64,000 bases of DNA. Source: Ignavibacteria bacterium (lineage in GTDB: Bacteria; Bacteroidota; Ignavibacteria; Ignavibacteriales; Ignavibacteriaceae). The position numbers were made by a program, and so were the translations under genes. Positions 36,588-45,504 of the stretch are shown here, piece after piece (position 1 is the stretch's first letter; every line of letters starts with the position of its first letter). The stretch covers positions 56,533 to 120,532 of the forward strand of contig JAJTBZ010000037.1 of the NCBI GenBank assembly GCA_021286645.1, given 5' to 3'. The notes beneath the pieces are model-generated. The model did no database searches, was not told the origin of the DNA, and saw only the letters and a list, made by a program, of their open reading frames with translations.

Positions 36588-36880
36588 GAGCTGTGAAAGT
36601 GGGACCATCTCAAAACGCGGTTTATTTTAAAGATTATGAAAATACTTCAATGCCTCAGGCAAAGAAGACTAACGAGGAAAAAGAAACTCAGAAGCAGCCA
36701 ATGGTTCAGGCAGACAAAATAGAAATATCGCAGGAAGCCAAAATGCTTAATTCCCAGAATGTTGGCGATAAAGACCTGGCAACAATTAAAGAACGTATCC
36801 GTGCAGGATATTATAATTCGCCTGAAGTGATAGGTAGTGTTGCAGATGCAATTTTAAAAGAAACGGGCGCGGTTATTTAA
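36584..36880 (+). CDS. flgM: FlgM-like anti-sigma-28 factor
   Basis: The protein of about 98 residues has a disordered Lys/Glu/Gln-rich first half and a C-terminal FlgM signature: ADKIEISQEAKML, then LATIKERIRAGYYNSPEVIG and a final VADAIL helix. FlgM holds sigma-28 inactive until it is exported through the finished hook. The start is either GTG at 36584, overlapping the previous stop (GTGA), or GTG at 36593, which has a better GGTGAGAG spacing. It closes the cluster whose flagellin promoter is of sigma-28 type. Confidence 0.8.
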   Translation: MRAVKVGPSQNAVYFKDYENTSMPQAKKTNEEKETQKQPMVQADKIEISQEAKMLNSQNVGDKDLATIKERIRAGYYNSPEVIGSVADAILKETGAVI

Positions 36881-36897
36881 TTCGGCGCGCCCGAATT
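36879..36897. terminator. Stem-loop after flgM
   Basis: AATTCGG (36879-36885) and CCGAATT (36891-36897) form a 7-bp stem with a GC-rich loop, beginning at the flgM stop codon and followed on the plus strand by TCTTCTT. It sits between convergent genes. Confidence 0.6.
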
Positions 36898-36938
36898 TCT
36901 TCTTAAGCTTCGCGTGCGGCCCGGTGAGTGTGTAATTG

Positions 36939-38747
36939 TTACTTATTCCTTTTCTTGAAATAGTATTGGCGGTACCATGCCTGGCATTTCTTCCTGTATG
37001 AAAGGCCCCGGTCATGGGGAAAAATGTACGCCCGGAATATTTGGAATGTATCATCTTCCAAATGTAAACCGCCAGTATCGGTAGATATGCCAAATGTGTA
37101 TCCAGCGGTTTTTACCGCTTTTTTTATATCCTCATTTACGTCACCATACGGATAACAAAAAGTTATAACCTTTTTGCCAAGTAATTTCTCAATATTCTCT
37201 TTCGATGAAATGATTTCACGTTCAGCCTGCTCTTTATCCAAAGAAGGTAAATGCGGGTGGGTTAAACTATGCGATGCGATTTCAACTCCCCATTCTGATA
37301 ACTCACGAACCTGTGAATCGGATAATAACTCAGACCGCATGGCGGTATCTTCACTATCCCAGTAGTTGTTTGTAATATTCCGGTCGCCCAGAACAAAGAT
37401 TACACAACGAAATCCAAATTCCTGCAAAAGGGGAAACAGAAGCCGATGATTATCCTCATACCCGTCATCAAAAGTTAGGAAGACGGGCTTCTTTGGAAAT
37501 TCCTTCATTGGGCGGATACAGTCTCGAAATTTACTATACTCGGTAAAAGTTATTGGTGTATAGCCTGCCGATTTTACATAGGAAAACTGTTCCCGAAGAA
37601 CGGGAACAGAAACAAAAATGCGATTCTTTGTTTCTATTTCTCCCTCAGAAACCTTGTGGTACATTAGTACCGGAATGTGTTTTGGATAAAGCCGTTTCAT
37701 TCGGGCGCTTTTCATAATTTCAAGCACCTGAAGGGCTACGGTGCTGCTGCTATATGATTGAGAAACAACCTCTTTTAGTGAAAACTGTTTTCTGATGGCC
37801 TTATTTAGGTCAGTAATAACTATTTCCGGTGAAATATTTTGAATTTCCTTAACATCAATATCACCGAAATTTGATTCTGCAGCAGTAGAATAATTTTCAG
37901 GGCTAACTAATCCGATATAGCCGGCCTCACCCATCGCAATCGTTGGTTTATCGTGGTAGAGAGCCTCGATTGCCACCCGGCCCGCGCCTATGATAACAGA
38001 CGATTCAGCAAAAACATTTCGGATATCGGTTCTGAAACCCTGACATAGCAAACGGTTAGGGAATTCCGCTTGTAACTGCTTAATTTGATTCACAGCTTCC
38101 AACGGCATATCTTCAATAGGGCCGCCAACAATAGCGATGCTGAATTCAGGAAACTCACGGAGAATATCATGAAACGCTTCAATACACAGCTTACCGAGGA
38201 TTTCACCTTTTTTATTACTGGTTCTGCCTACAATAGAAATTAATTTTTTGGGGAGCGATGTATGGTTTATCGGCTGTAAATCGATACCGTTGGGTACATG
38301 GTGAACGATATTTTTAGGGAATCGTAATTCACCGGTAAGTTGATCATAAATATTCTTCGAAACAGCAATGAGCGCATCGCCATAAATATTAAAAAATGTG
38401 GAAAGGTGCATGTGTTGCCGCCCGTGAATAGCGGAAACCAAAGTACATCCGGTAATTTTAGCAGCAAAATATGAGACCCAGCTGGCAGCTCTCGAATGCG
38501 CGTGAATAATATCAATTTGGTTTTTCCTGATAATGCTAACCAATTCACGAATATTCTTTAGTCGCTGTGGGAATGAGCGATTGGAAATGGGTACGGGGAA
38601 GAAGGGGCAACCGAAATCCAATTGCGGTTTATCGGAAGAAATGAATACCGTATGACCCAGTTTCAGAAATTCCCTGCTGATATCCCGGCAGTAAAAAGAA
38701 GAGCCGGTTGGTTGCTCTGAATAGGAAAGGACGTGTAAAATTCTCAT
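36939..38747 (-). CDS. Fused glycosyltransferase (GT4-like) and polysaccharide deacetylase
   Basis: The 602-residue protein joins two enzymes. Residues about 1-330 are a GT-B glycosyltransferase of GT4 type (MRILHVLSYSEQPTGSS; VSAIHGRQHMHL; VPNGIDLQPI; ISIVGRTSNKKGE; VAIEALYHDKPTIAMGE). Residues about 345-600 are a NodB-type deacetylase with IPVLMYHKVSEG, the metal Asp in LTFDDGYEDN, ASHSLTHPHL for the His pair, and FCYPYGD. It probably modifies an envelope or exported polysaccharide by adding a sugar and removing acetyl groups. No membrane segment is seen. AGGA precedes the ATG. Confidence 0.87.
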   Translation of the reverse strand: MRILHVLSYSEQPTGSSFYCRDISREFLKLGHTVFISSDKPQLDFGCPFFPVPISNRSFPQRLKNIRELVSIIRKNQIDIIHAHSRAASWVSYFAAKITGCTLVSAIHGRQHMHLSTFFNIYGDALIAVSKNIYDQLTGELRFPKNIVHHVPNGIDLQPINHTSLPKKLISIVGRTSNKKGEILGKLCIEAFHDILREFPEFSIAIVGGPIEDMPLEAVNQIKQLQAEFPNRLLCQGFRTDIRNVFAESSVIIGAGRVAIEALYHDKPTIAMGEAGYIGLVSPENYSTAAESNFGDIDVKEIQNISPEIVITDLNKAIRKQFSLKEVVSQSYSSSTVALQVLEIMKSARMKRLYPKHIPVLMYHKVSEGEIETKNRIFVSVPVLREQFSYVKSAGYTPITFTEYSKFRDCIRPMKEFPKKPVFLTFDDGYEDNHRLLFPLLQEFGFRCVIFVLGDRNITNNYWDSEDTAMRSELLSDSQVRELSEWGVEIASHSLTHPHLPSLDKEQAEREIISSKENIEKLLGKKVITFCYPYGDVNEDIKKAVKTAGYTFGISTDTGGLHLEDDTFQIFRAYIFPHDRGLSYRKKCQAWYRQYYFKKRNK

Positions 38748-38918
38748 GAAATCCTGAATTAGCGAAATAAACTGCTGTTAGAATACAAATATAGAATTTT
38801 ACGTGCCGTTTGTGAAATTTATCAGGGATGAAAATGCATAGGGAAGAGAATATCGCCGGGTATTCACATTTGAATACCTGGCAATATTGTAAGTTAAAAT
38901 TCAATTTACGCTAAAACT

Positions 38919-39575
38919 TCACTCAATTTCTTTTGTCGTAAACCACCAGTCAAAACCTTCATTTTGAGCGAGCCGGCTGTTGGCGGTGTCAATGTCTTTT
39001 GGGGGCAGATTAATTGCTTTCGCGCCAATTAATTCATTTGCCGGCCAATTCTCCGGAAGAGCAACCTTATGTTTATCGGCTGCCTGTAATGCTTTTAACG
39101 CTCGTAATATTTCATCTGTCTGTCTGCCTATTTCCTGGGGGTAGTACATAATGAGGCGGATTATTCCATGCGGATCTACGATAAATACTGCACGTACGGG
39201 GTTGTTTCCCTTACCGGGATGTATTAAGCCTAAACGCTGGGAAGCATGGCCAAGGTCATCGGCGATAATTGGAAAGAGAATATCCACATGAAGGGTCGTT
39301 TTTATCCACTCAACCCATTTGATGTGCGAAAATACCTGGTCGACTGATAAGCCGACCAGCATTGTATTAATATTAGCAAAGTCTTTATAACGGCGGGCGA
39401 ATGCAACGAATTCCGTTGTACAGACCGGTGTAAAATCTGCCGGGTGGCTGAACAACACCATCCATTTGCCTTCACTATCGATGGGCAGATTAATTGGGCC
39501 CATCGTAGTTTGGGCATGCATCTCGGGAAACTTTTCACCGAGCAATGCAGGCCCTGTTTTATTTTCATTAAGCAT
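38919..39575 (-). CDS. 1-Cys peroxiredoxin (Prx6 type)
   Basis: The 218-residue protein has the peroxidatic Cys52 in [13 protein letters not shown] and the Prx6 C-terminal arm. No other Cys occurs in the sequence, so it is of the 1-Cys type and needs an external thiol. It reduces hydrogen peroxide and organic peroxides. The ATG at 39575 has GGGAG eight bases upstream; a GTG three codons before it is too close to that site. Confidence 0.92.
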   Translation of the reverse strand: MLNENKTGPALLGEKFPEMHAQTTMGPINLPIDSEGKWMVLFSHPADFTPVCTTEFVAFARRYKDFANINTMLVGLSVDQVFSHIKWVEWIKTTLHVDILFPIIADDLGHASQRLGLIHPGKGNNPVRAVFIVDPHGIIRLIMYYPQEIGRQTDEILRALKALQAADKHKVALPENWPANELIGAKAINLPPKDIDTANSRLAQNEGFDWWFTTKEIE

Positions 39576-39623
39576 AGATATCACTCCCTAATGGTATTAT
39601 CTCTGCTTTACTATCGAAAAAAA

Positions 39624-40952
39624 TCAGTCCTCGGTTGAGAGGAATTTTTCTTTTGATGGTGCCGCCGGCTGCTGACCACGCTTTTCCAGCGTGATATAGA
39701 ATGCAGCGCGCATATTTTTTGTAACAGAAGGAATAAAAGAAAGTTTATTAAACTCAATTTTCATCCCGGCATTTCCAAATTCAGTCGGGATACCAATCGG
39801 TGTCTTAATTCCATTCGATTCCATCCATAACTGATAACCGCTTTCAGCAGGAGTAGCAGGCAGTCCGGCAAGCATGATAAATCCTTGTTTGTTTCCGGAA
39901 TTATATACATACTGGCCATACGCATCGGAATACTTTGCGGTGCCCTTCAGTGAAAGGACTACAGATTCCTTTAAAGTAATAAAAGTAGAATATTCTGCCG
40001 TTTGACTATTAGTGTGTAATGCAGTTTGCATTTCCTGTCGAAGCTGTTTGAGCTCATTTTCAGATTTAGCTAATTTGGGCGAGAAGAAAAGGTATAACCC
40101 TGTCATGCCAGCTGCGAGTAATAACACAATTAGCAGGAAAATAATGGTTGAGATGCCGGTTTTAGCGGGTTGATCTTCATTTACTTGCTGGGATTGGTGC
40201 TCAACATTTGCAACAACCTGTTTGCGAATTGCCTCCAGATCTCCGGCAGTAGAAGGTAAGTCGACAATTTTTGGCTCATCAGAAATCCTGAAAGATTTTT
40301 CTTTTGGCTCTGAGGCGATCGAATCAGTTTGGTTGATAATAAATTCGTCGAGTGGATCAGATTCCTGTTCACTATCCGAAGGTATTTTCCCGAGTTGAAA
40401 ATCTGCACGATCATCGGGCATGCGTTCTCGTTCCTGATTATCGCGCTGCCCGCGGTTTTTAATCTGGGTATCCTGCTGAGGGCGGGATGATTCAAGTGGT
40501 CTGCGCCCGGTACTACCGGTAGCAGGTTTGAATTCTTTCGGTACCGGAATGTCCTCGTCGGGGATATTTACCTGTGCCGGGGTAGGCGGTACAGAGACCG
40601 GAGCTTCATTAATTGTTGTTTTTAACCGATCATGATATACGGTTTGAGTGCGTGAAAGTGGAGAAACTTTTTCTGATGAAGGTTTCTTCTCCATAAAATC
40701 CGGTTTCTTTTCGTCGCGGAGCCGGTAAAGCCTACGTGCCACACGATCCTTTACATTCGCTGCGGGTTCTTCGGTATTGAGGAAAGACGGCAGTAATGAT
40801 GATAGATTCTGGAATTCCCCGAGTTCCTGCCAGGGGAAACTTTCTCCCGATTCCAAGTGCTCAACCAGGTGAATGTAATCTTCCTTATCCAGACAGCCTA
40901 ATGAGTAAGCGTACAAATAAGCCTGAAAATCATATCCTTTTTCATCGTACAT
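39624..40952 (-). CDS. Anti-sigma factor with RskA-like C-terminal domain
   Basis: The 442-residue protein starts with a short helical anti-sigma domain (about 1-75: AYLYAYSLGCLDKEDYIHL), then a polar, Pro/Ser/Glu-rich and probably disordered stretch of about 180 residues, one membrane helix (about 268-293), a coiled coil, and a C-terminal RskA-type domain (about 325-425, with GYQLWMESNG and AAFYITLEKRG). It would hold the ECF sigma factor encoded just upstream at the membrane. Their genes are two bases apart with GGAGG inside the sigma gene end. The linker is unusually long. Confidence 0.85.
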   Translation of the reverse strand: MYDEKGYDFQAYLYAYSLGCLDKEDYIHLVEHLESGESFPWQELGEFQNLSSLLPSFLNTEEPAANVKDRVARRLYRLRDEKKPDFMEKKPSSEKVSPLSRTQTVYHDRLKTTINEAPVSVPPTPAQVNIPDEDIPVPKEFKPATGSTGRRPLESSRPQQDTQIKNRGQRDNQERERMPDDRADFQLGKIPSDSEQESDPLDEFIINQTDSIASEPKEKSFRISDEPKIVDLPSTAGDLEAIRKQVVANVEHQSQQVNEDQPAKTGISTIIFLLIVLLLAAGMTGLYLFFSPKLAKSENELKQLRQEMQTALHTNSQTAEYSTFITLKESVVLSLKGTAKYSDAYGQYVYNSGNKQGFIMLAGLPATPAESGYQLWMESNGIKTPIGIPTEFGNAGMKIEFNKLSFIPSVTKNMRAAFYITLEKRGQQPAAPSKEKFLSTED

Positions 40953-40954
40953 GC

Positions 40955-41542
40955 TTATTCGCCTCCCTTCAGAAGATTATCCTTCAGATTTGTAAGAGCT
41001 ATTTTTATTTTCGATTTCACCGTTTGAATGGGAATTTTCAATTTTGCCGCTATTTCACTTTGTGTAAGTCCCTCATAAAAGCCGAGGTAAATGACGTATT
41101 GCTGTGCATCAGTTAATTTATGAAGAGCTTCTTCAATATTTTTTTGAATACTTTGGGCAGTTTGAATGTCAAGTTCATCTATTTCCGGCGAGAGACGCGG
41201 GATAATAAAATAATCTTCATATTCATCGGTGTATTCTTCTTTTACCATTGAAGGATCGCGTTTTCTTCGAAGGGCATCAACCGCTTTATTCCTCGCCAGA
41301 GTGATTAACCAGCAATAAACATTACTGCTTCGTTCGTCGTAATAATGATTTTTACGCCAGATGATCACATAAACTTCAATTAATAATTCTTCGGCGGCCT
41401 GGTGGTCGCCGATAATTTTTTTAATCAAAGTAAATAAAATCGGGGAATACCGGTTGTATAATGCTTCTAAAGCACGCGAGTCAGAAGCTTTAACCTTTTT
41501 CATTAAGTCGGCATCGGACAACTCATTATAATTGAGTGCCAT
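40955..41542 (-). CDS. ECF-family RNA polymerase sigma factor (SigK-like)
   Basis: The 195-residue protein has region 2 (ALEALYNRYSPILFTL, then AEELLIEVYVIIWRK and WLITLARNKAVDALRRKR) and region 4 (YLGFYEGLTQSEIAAKL, then PIQTVKSKIKIALTNL). It resembles sigma factors that pair with RskA-type anti-sigma factors. It is upstream of, and tightly linked to, such a gene. Its target stress or promoters are not evident from the window. Confidence 0.92.
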   Translation of the reverse strand: MALNYNELSDADLMKKVKASDSRALEALYNRYSPILFTLIKKIIGDHQAAEELLIEVYVIIWRKNHYYDERSSNVYCWLITLARNKAVDALRRKRDPSMVKEEYTDEYEDYFIIPRLSPEIDELDIQTAQSIQKNIEEALHKLTDAQQYVIYLGFYEGLTQSEIAAKLKIPIQTVKSKIKIALTNLKDNLLKGGE

Positions 41543-41611
41543 TGAATATTCCGTTTATTTATTGATACATAATCTACAAAAGTAACGCCTGTGTAAGTAA
41601 AAATCAATTAA

Positions 41612-42373
41612 TTACTTACGGCAGGATTCAATAATCTTCAGGAAAGAATTAGCTTTAAGGCAGGCGCCTCCAACCAAAGCTCCATCGATATCCGGTTGTC
41701 CCAATAATTCGGCTGCATTTTCCGGTTTTACACTGCCGCCATATTGAATGACAATTTTCTCGGCCGCTGCCGCGCTGAATAATTTAACAATTAAATCACG
41801 AATAAACGCGTGAACTTCCTGAGCCTGAGCGGGTGTTGCAGTTTTACCGGTACCAATAGCCCAAACGGGTTCGTATGCTAAAATAATATTGCCAAGTTCA
41901 GCTTCCGATACATTTTGTAACCCTTCGGTAACCTGTTTACGAATCACATCGAAAGTTGTACCGCCTTCACGTTCTTGTAAGGTTTCGCCGATACAGAAAA
42001 TAGGTTTTAATCCGGCGGACAGGGCTTTTTTAATCTTTTTATTGATAACTGCATCGGATTCACCAAATATAGTTCTTCTTTCGGAATGTCCGAGAATTAC
42101 ATGTGTACAACCTGTGCTTAGCAGCATTGAAGCAGAAATTTCACCGGTGTATGCACCATTTTCTTCAAAATACATGTTCTGCGCGCCAACCTGTATCGGT
42201 GAATCTTTTGCAATTGTATGAACAGTTTCAAGTGATGTAAAAGGGGGGCATACAATTACTTCGCAACCAGCATCTTTTGCAGATAAGCCAGCTTTTAACG
42301 CTGCTGTTAATTCTACTGATTCAGAAAGGTTATTAAACATTTTCCAATTGCCGGCAATAATTTGTTTACGCAT
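41612..42373 (-). CDS. tpiA: Triosephosphate isomerase
   Basis: The 253-residue TIM barrel has Lys in GNWKMF near the start, the catalytic His in LGHSERR and the catalytic Glu in AYEPVWAIGTGKTA, followed by the phosphate loop IQYGGSVKPENA and DGALVGGACL. It interconverts dihydroxyacetone phosphate and glyceraldehyde 3-phosphate. GAGG lies five bases before the ATG. It stands alone between uvrA and the sigma gene. Confidence 0.96.
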   Translation of the reverse strand: MRKQIIAGNWKMFNNLSESVELTAALKAGLSAKDAGCEVIVCPPFTSLETVHTIAKDSPIQVGAQNMYFEENGAYTGEISASMLLSTGCTHVILGHSERRTIFGESDAVINKKIKKALSAGLKPIFCIGETLQEREGGTTFDVIRKQVTEGLQNVSEAELGNIILAYEPVWAIGTGKTATPAQAQEVHAFIRDLIVKLFSAAAAEKIVIQYGGSVKPENAAELLGQPDIDGALVGGACLKANSFLKIIESCRK

Positions 42374-42531
42374 CGTATCCTCTTAATAATAATAAAGTAA
42401 ATGAAAAATAGTAAAACCCTAAAATAATGAATTGTTCGCGATTACGATAGTATTTTAGTTCGCGAGTTGTGCTGAATACGTACTTGAGTGACAGCAGGCA
42501 TAGTAAAAATGGGGGATGTTAATCTGAATGG

Positions 42532-42556
42532 AGAAGGAAGCCGGCAGCTTCCTTCT
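42532..42556 (-). terminator. Stem-loop directly after uvrA
   Basis: AGAAGGAAGC (42532-42541) and GCTTCCTTCT (42547-42556) form a perfect 10-bp stem with a 5-base loop, beginning at the uvrA stop codon on the minus strand. There is no clear U-tract downstream. Confidence 0.6.
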
Positions 42557-45381
42557 TACCGTTGCAATTCTTTTTTTATATATGTGCCGGTTAAGCTTTC
42601 GGGGCTGTTAGCCACATCTTCAGGTGTTCCTGTTGCAATAATTTCTCCACCGAACTCACCGCCACCAGGTCCTAAATCTATTACCCAGTCGGCCGTTTTA
42701 ATAACATCCATGTTATGCTCTACAACAACAACGGTATTACCTTTATCAGCAAGTTTATTCAGTACTTTAAGAAGTATGCGCACATCTTCGAAATGTAAAC
42801 CGGTAGTCGGCTCATCAAGAAAGTACATTGTATTGCCCGTACTAACTTTACTCAGTTCAGTAGCAAGTTTGACCCGTTGAGCCTCACCGCCGGAAAGAGT
42901 GGTAGCTTGCTGGCCCAGTCTGATATAACCCAAACCAACATCGAAAAGTCCTTTTACTTTTCGTTTAATTCTCGGAAGATCCTCGAAGAAAGTCATTGCT
43001 TCTTCAACTGTCATTTCAAGTACATCGGAAATGGATTTTGTTTTAAACAAAACCTCCAGGGTTTCACGGTTATATCGCTTCCCATGGCAAACATCGCAGG
43101 TCACGTACACATCGGGCAAAAAGTTCATTTCTATTTTTTTTAACCCGTCGCCGCCGCATTCTTCACACCTGCCCCCGGAAACGTTAAAGCTGAATCTGCC
43201 ACTGGTATATCCACGCATTTTCGACTCGGGCAGTTGGGCAAACATGTCCCGGATTAACGTAAACAAACCAGTATAGGTGGCCGGGTTCGAGCGGGGTGTT
43301 CTGCCTATAGGTGACTGGTCGATTTCAATTACCTTATCAATGTGTTCCAGGCCTTCAATTTTCTTAAATGGCAGGGGAGCAAGTTTTGACTGATAGACGT
43401 GCTTCATAAGCACCCGCACCGCGGTGTCATTTATCAGTGTTGATTTACCCGATCCGCTGACTCCGGTGATGGCAATTACCTTGCCAAGCGGAAATACAGC
43501 ATCGACATTCTTCAGGTTATTTCCCTTCGCTCCTTTGATTACGAATTGTTTCCCATTGCCGGCTCTTCTGGTTAGTGGAATGGGTATAGAGTTTTTACCC
43601 CGCAAATAATCCAGAGTTATCGAAGTATTCGAATCATTTCCTGATAATAGCTGTTCGGTATAACCCATAGCACAGACTATTCCGCCATGTTCGCCAGCAC
43701 CCGGACCGAGATCTATAAGGTAATCGGCACTTTCCATTGTCTCGTGGTCATGTTCAACAACGATAACAGTATTATTCAAATCCCGCAGTTTTTTTAGGGA
43801 TTCAATCAGTTTAATGTTATCGCTTTGGTGCAGGCCGATACTGGGTTCATCGAGTACATATAAAACGCCGGCGAGTTGCGTGCCGATTTGTGTCGCTAAA
43901 CGGATACGTTGCGCTTCGCCGCCCGAAAGTGATCGGGCGCTCCGATCGAGAGCCAGATATTCCAGCCCCACGTTCAGCAGAAAGGTGAGCCGTTCAGTAA
44001 TTTCTTTTAAGATAGGGGCTGCTATTAGCGCGTTGCGTCCTGAAACCGGGTTATTTATAAAAAATTCTAAAACGCGTCTGATAGATAAAGCCGAAAGTTC
44101 GGCAATGTTTTTATCCTGAAAAGTAACGGAAAGGGATTCCTTTTTTAATCTGCCGCCATTGCAAGTCTTACAAGGCTGAGCATTCATATATGCTTCGACC
44201 CAATCGCGTATGGCATTACTGGCAGTGTTCTTGAAATAATTCTGGAGATGCCCGAAGACACCGGTAAACTTATGATTGTATGTAACAGATCGCCCGCTGC
44301 CCGAACTGTATTTAAATGCAATTTTTTCTTTTGAACCATACAGAAGCATATCACGTTGCTGTTTCGTGAGTTTTTTTAGGGGTGTATCAAAGTCAAATCC
44401 CTGAATTTCTGCTACTGTTTTTAATTGAGAAAAGATATAGGTGGAGCGTGGTTTCCCCAGTGCGATAATACCTTCCTGATTTATCGATTTATCCCAATCG
44501 GGTATTATTAAATCTATATCAAGTTCCTTTTTCTCGCCAAGTCCATCGCAGTCGGGGCAGGCCCCGAAAGGGGAGTTGAATGAAAAAGAATTTGGGGCGA
44601 GTTCCTGGTAACTGATTCCGCAATGAAGGCATGCAAGGTGTCGGCTATATATATAATCCTGTTCTCCATCGTTAATAATAGCAGTACCGTTGCCATAATT
44701 TAACGCGACATCAAGTGATTCGGATAGGCGTTGAGAGGAATCGGGACCGATTTTGAGCCGGTCAATCACTATTTCAATATTATGTATTTTGTACCGGTCA
44801 ACTTGGAAACCTTTATGCAGTTCGTGTAGTGTGCCATCAACTCTAACGCGGATAAAGCCATCAGAGAGTATTTCTTCGAACAGTTCGCGGTAATGGCCTT
44901 TTCTTCCCCTGATGACAGGGGCCATTAACATAATCCGTTTTTCTGCAAGAGTATTTTCCACCGTCTCGATAATCTGAGTTGCAGTTTGTTTCTCTACGGG
45001 GCGGCCGCACTTATAACAATGTGCTGTTCCGATGCGCGCGTAGAGCAACCGGAGGTAATCATAAATTTCAGTTACCGTACCCACGGTAGAGCGAGGATTA
45101 CCGGAAGTGGATTTTTGCTCAATTGAAATTGCGGGACTGAGACCTTCAATTTGATCTACATCCGGTTTTTCGAGCATATCAAGGAATTGCCGCGCGTACG
45201 CAGATAATGATTCAATATACCGGCGCTGCCCTTCGGCGTAAATAGTATCGAATGCCAAAGATGATTTGCCCGACCCGGAAAGACCGGTAATTACTGTTAA
45301 AGTATTTCGGGGGATTTCAATATCGATGTTTTTAAGATTATGCTCTCTCGCGCCCTTAACGATAATAATTTCTTGTTCCAC
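42556..45381 (-). CDS. uvrA: Excinuclease ABC subunit A, GTG start
   Basis: The 941-residue protein is the damage-recognition ATPase of nucleotide excision repair. Two ABC modules are seen: Walker A GLSGSGKSS near residue 33 and GVSGSGKST near 640, and signature motifs SLSGGEAQRIRL and TLSGGEAQRVKL. Zinc-binding CxxC groups appear as CEECGGDG and CDVCHG. The start is GTG, preceded by AGGA. Length is normal. Confidence 0.96.
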   Translation of the reverse strand: MEQEIIIVKGAREHNLKNIDIEIPRNTLTVITGLSGSGKSSLAFDTIYAEGQRRYIESLSAYARQFLDMLEKPDVDQIEGLSPAISIEQKSTSGNPRSTVGTVTEIYDYLRLLYARIGTAHCYKCGRPVEKQTATQIIETVENTLAEKRIMLMAPVIRGRKGHYRELFEEILSDGFIRVRVDGTLHELHKGFQVDRYKIHNIEIVIDRLKIGPDSSQRLSESLDVALNYGNGTAIINDGEQDYIYSRHLACLHCGISYQELAPNSFSFNSPFGACPDCDGLGEKKELDIDLIIPDWDKSINQEGIIALGKPRSTYIFSQLKTVAEIQGFDFDTPLKKLTKQQRDMLLYGSKEKIAFKYSSGSGRSVTYNHKFTGVFGHLQNYFKNTASNAIRDWVEAYMNAQPCKTCNGGRLKKESLSVTFQDKNIAELSALSIRRVLEFFINNPVSGRNALIAAPILKEITERLTFLLNVGLEYLALDRSARSLSGGEAQRIRLATQIGTQLAGVLYVLDEPSIGLHQSDNIKLIESLKKLRDLNNTVIVVEHDHETMESADYLIDLGPGAGEHGGIVCAMGYTEQLLSGNDSNTSITLDYLRGKNSIPIPLTRRAGNGKQFVIKGAKGNNLKNVDAVFPLGKVIAITGVSGSGKSTLINDTAVRVLMKHVYQSKLAPLPFKKIEGLEHIDKVIEIDQSPIGRTPRSNPATYTGLFTLIRDMFAQLPESKMRGYTSGRFSFNVSGGRCEECGGDGLKKIEMNFLPDVYVTCDVCHGKRYNRETLEVLFKTKSISDVLEMTVEEAMTFFEDLPRIKRKVKGLFDVGLGYIRLGQQATTLSGGEAQRVKLATELSKVSTGNTMYFLDEPTTGLHFEDVRILLKVLNKLADKGNTVVVVEHNMDVIKTADWVIDLGPGGGEFGGEIIATGTPEDVANSPESLTGTYIKKELQR

Positions 45382-45504
45382 TTTTCCTAGACCCTACGGA
45401 TTCCTCTTCGTAATACAAAAATTGCTCAGGTAAAAATAGTAAAGAGTTTGGAGAAAAGCGTGTTACTTTTTCCTCCCTTGATTTTTTGCCATTTACCTAT
45501 TTAT

